64,000 bases of DNA. Source: Mycolicibacterium mucogenicum DSM 44124 (GTDB taxonomy: Bacteria > Actinomycetota > Actinomycetes > Mycobacteriales > Mycobacteriaceae). A model generated the notes under the pieces. It ran no database searches. It had not been told where the DNA came from and was given only the letters and a program-made list of their open reading frames with translations. Every line of letters begins with the position of its first letter. The first letter of the stretch is position 1. Of the stretch, positions 62,964-64,000 are shown in pieces. Made by a program: the position numbers and the translations under genes. Location of the stretch: positions 3,844,001 to 3,908,000 of the forward strand of contig NZ_CP062008.1 of assembly GCF_005670685.2 (NCBI RefSeq). The letters run 5' to 3'.

Positions 62964-64000
62964 GTGGATTTCGCTCTACCGGAACACCTTCCGGGCCTGC
63001 TGGCCGACATGGACGCCTTCATCGAGGCGGAGATCAAACCGCTGGAACGGGAGAACCTGCAGTACTTCGACCGGCGCCGGGAGTTCGCCCGTACGGACCT
63101 CGAGAACGGCGGTGTGCCCACCCGGGAATGGGAGGATCTGCTCGACGAGATGCGCCGACGCGCCGACGCGGCCGGCTGGCTGCGGTATGGCCTGCCGAGC
63201 GAGTTCGGTGGCCGTGACGGCACCAATCTGGACATGGCCGTCATCCGGGAACACCTGGCGCACAAGGGCCTCGGCCTGCACAACGACCTGCAGGACGAGT
63301 CGTCGATCGTCGGCAACTTCCCCCAGGTCATCATGATGAGCCGGTTCGGCACCCCGGCGCAGCAAGCCGAATGGGTCGAGGCCATGATCACCGGTGAGCG
63401 GTCGATGGCGTTCGGGCTCACCGAACCCGACCACGGCAGCGACGCCACCTGGCTGGAGACCACCGCGGTCCGGGACGGTGACGGGTGGATCATCAACGGC
63501 CGCAAGCGCTGGAACACCGGCGTGCACCGCGCCACCCACGACCTGATCTTCGCCCGCACGTCGGGGGATCCCGGGCAAGCGGTCGGCATCACCGCGTTCC
63601 TGGTCCCCACCGACACCCCGGGATTCACCGTGCCGTACTACTGGTGGACGTTCAACATGCCGAGCGATCACGGCGAGGTGGAACTGAAAGATGTTCGGGT
63701 GCCGGACGATGCGGTGCTCGGCGAGGTGGACCACGGCTTGGAGGTCGGCCAGACGTTCCTGCACGAGAACCGCATCCGTCAGGCCGCCAGCAGTCTGGGC
63801 GCCGCGCAGTACTGCATCGACCGGGCCGCGCAGTACGCCGGCGAGCGCGTGGTGTTCGGTAAACCCCTGGCGGTGAACCAGGCCGTGCAGTGGCCGCTGG
63901 CCGAGCTGCAGACCGAGGCGCAGATGGTCCGGCTGCTGGTGTATTACGCCGCGTGGCACCTCGATCGCGATCACCACATGGAGGTCTCCGACAAGGTCTC
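62964..64000 (+). CDS. acyl-CoA dehydrogenase, truncated by the window end
   Basis: The first 345 codons of an acyl-CoA dehydrogenase. GTG 62964 (VDFALPEHLPGLLADM) follows an AAAGAGA Shine-Dalgarno. The flavin motif is GLTEPDHGSDATWLET and ADNGRKRW-like INGRKRWNTG. It lies 18 bases after the TetR gene, in the same operon. It could oxidise the side-chain thioester before ring cleavage or a product after it. The C-terminus is outside the window. Confidence 0.9.
   Translation, partial: MDFALPEHLPGLLADMDAFIEAEIKPLERENLQYFDRRREFARTDLENGGVPTREWEDLLDEMRRRADAAGWLRYGLPSEFGGRDGTNLDMAVIREHLAHKGLGLHNDLQDESSIVGNFPQVIMMSRFGTPAQQAEWVEAMITGERSMAFGLTEPDHGSDATWLETTAVRDGDGWIINGRKRWNTGVHRATHDLIFARTSGDPGQAVGITAFLVPTDTPGFTVPYYWWTFNMPSDHGEVELKDVRVPDDAVLGEVDHGLEVGQTFLHENRIRQAASSLGAAQYCIDRAAQYAGERVVFGKPLAVNQAVQWPLAELQTEAQMVRLLVYYAAWHLDRDHHMEVSDKV

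Overview
The window is mycobacterial chromosome, most likely from a rapidly growing environmental species (Mycolicibacterium / M. smegmatis-like). Markers are high GC, GTG starts, an ssrA tag reading ADSHQRDYALAA, the prfB-mscS-like-(Pro-rich)-ftsE-ftsX-smpB cluster with divergent fprA, hisN-fadE24-fadE23, an antigen 85 mycolyltransferase, the mycobactin acyl-chain genes mbtK/L/M/N with IdeR-box-like sites, and F420-dependent enzymes. The F420 and mycolate genes argue against non-actinobacterial origin. No insertion sequence, phage gene or CRISPR array is visible, and no gene-free stretch exceeds about 300 bases.

Region 1 (1-18.2 kb) is an accessory acyl-CoA catabolic block. It holds an acyl-CoA synthetase, a split two-subunit acyl-CoA dehydrogenase and a crotonase; a divergent 2Fe-2S ferredoxin; a CoA transferase, an LLM F420 enzyme and a two-subunit B12 acyl-CoA mutase; an HSDL2-like dehydrogenase; an Ltp-like thiolase/aldolase with its DUF35 partner and a crotonase; a TetR regulator; a true thiolase; and a thioesterase, a DUF427 protein and a second LLM enzyme. 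Three decayed genes lie within it. A dyad of the form GAKAAY-N3-ATTCTC (loosely kept in one copy) precedes four of its operons, suggesting one regulon. The substrate is unknown; the gene types resemble steroid or branched/alicyclic acid breakdown.

Region 2 (18.2-27.6 kb) is mixed housekeeping: a DUF4333 lipoprotein, a DUF998 membrane protein, a patatin, an epoxide-hydrolase-like enzyme, cyanase (cynS), tRNA-Ala(GGC), an MFS exporter, phosphoglucomutase, and a fluoride-resistance operon (two crcB genes plus a triple-DUF190 protein).

Region 3 (27.6-32.6 kb) is the mycobactin lipid-tail locus (mbtL-mbtM-mbtN, and mbtK on the other strand), each arm with an IdeR-like box, next to a small secreted TB8.4/hemophore-like protein. 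Region 4 (32.6-43.4 kb) holds lipoproteins, secreted and redox proteins, an Ntn amidase, tmRNA (ssrA) and a DMT transporter that appears to start at CTG, coupled to smpB.

Region 5 (43.4-55.3 kb) is conserved core: smpB, ftsX, ftsE, a proline-rich membrane protein, mscS-like, prfB, fprA, hisN, fadE24, fadE23 and antigen 85.

Region 6 (55.6 kb to the end) contains a TetR-controlled flavin monooxygenase and nitroreductase-like pair, followed by a tightly coupled operon: homogentisate-dioxygenase-like ring-cleavage enzyme, alpha/beta hydrolase, CoA transferase, HMG-CoA-lyase-like enzyme, TetR and acyl-CoA dehydrogenase. I read it as a possible aromatic ring-cleavage route ending in CoA-ester lyase chemistry. 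It is the best candidate in the window for an undescribed pathway.
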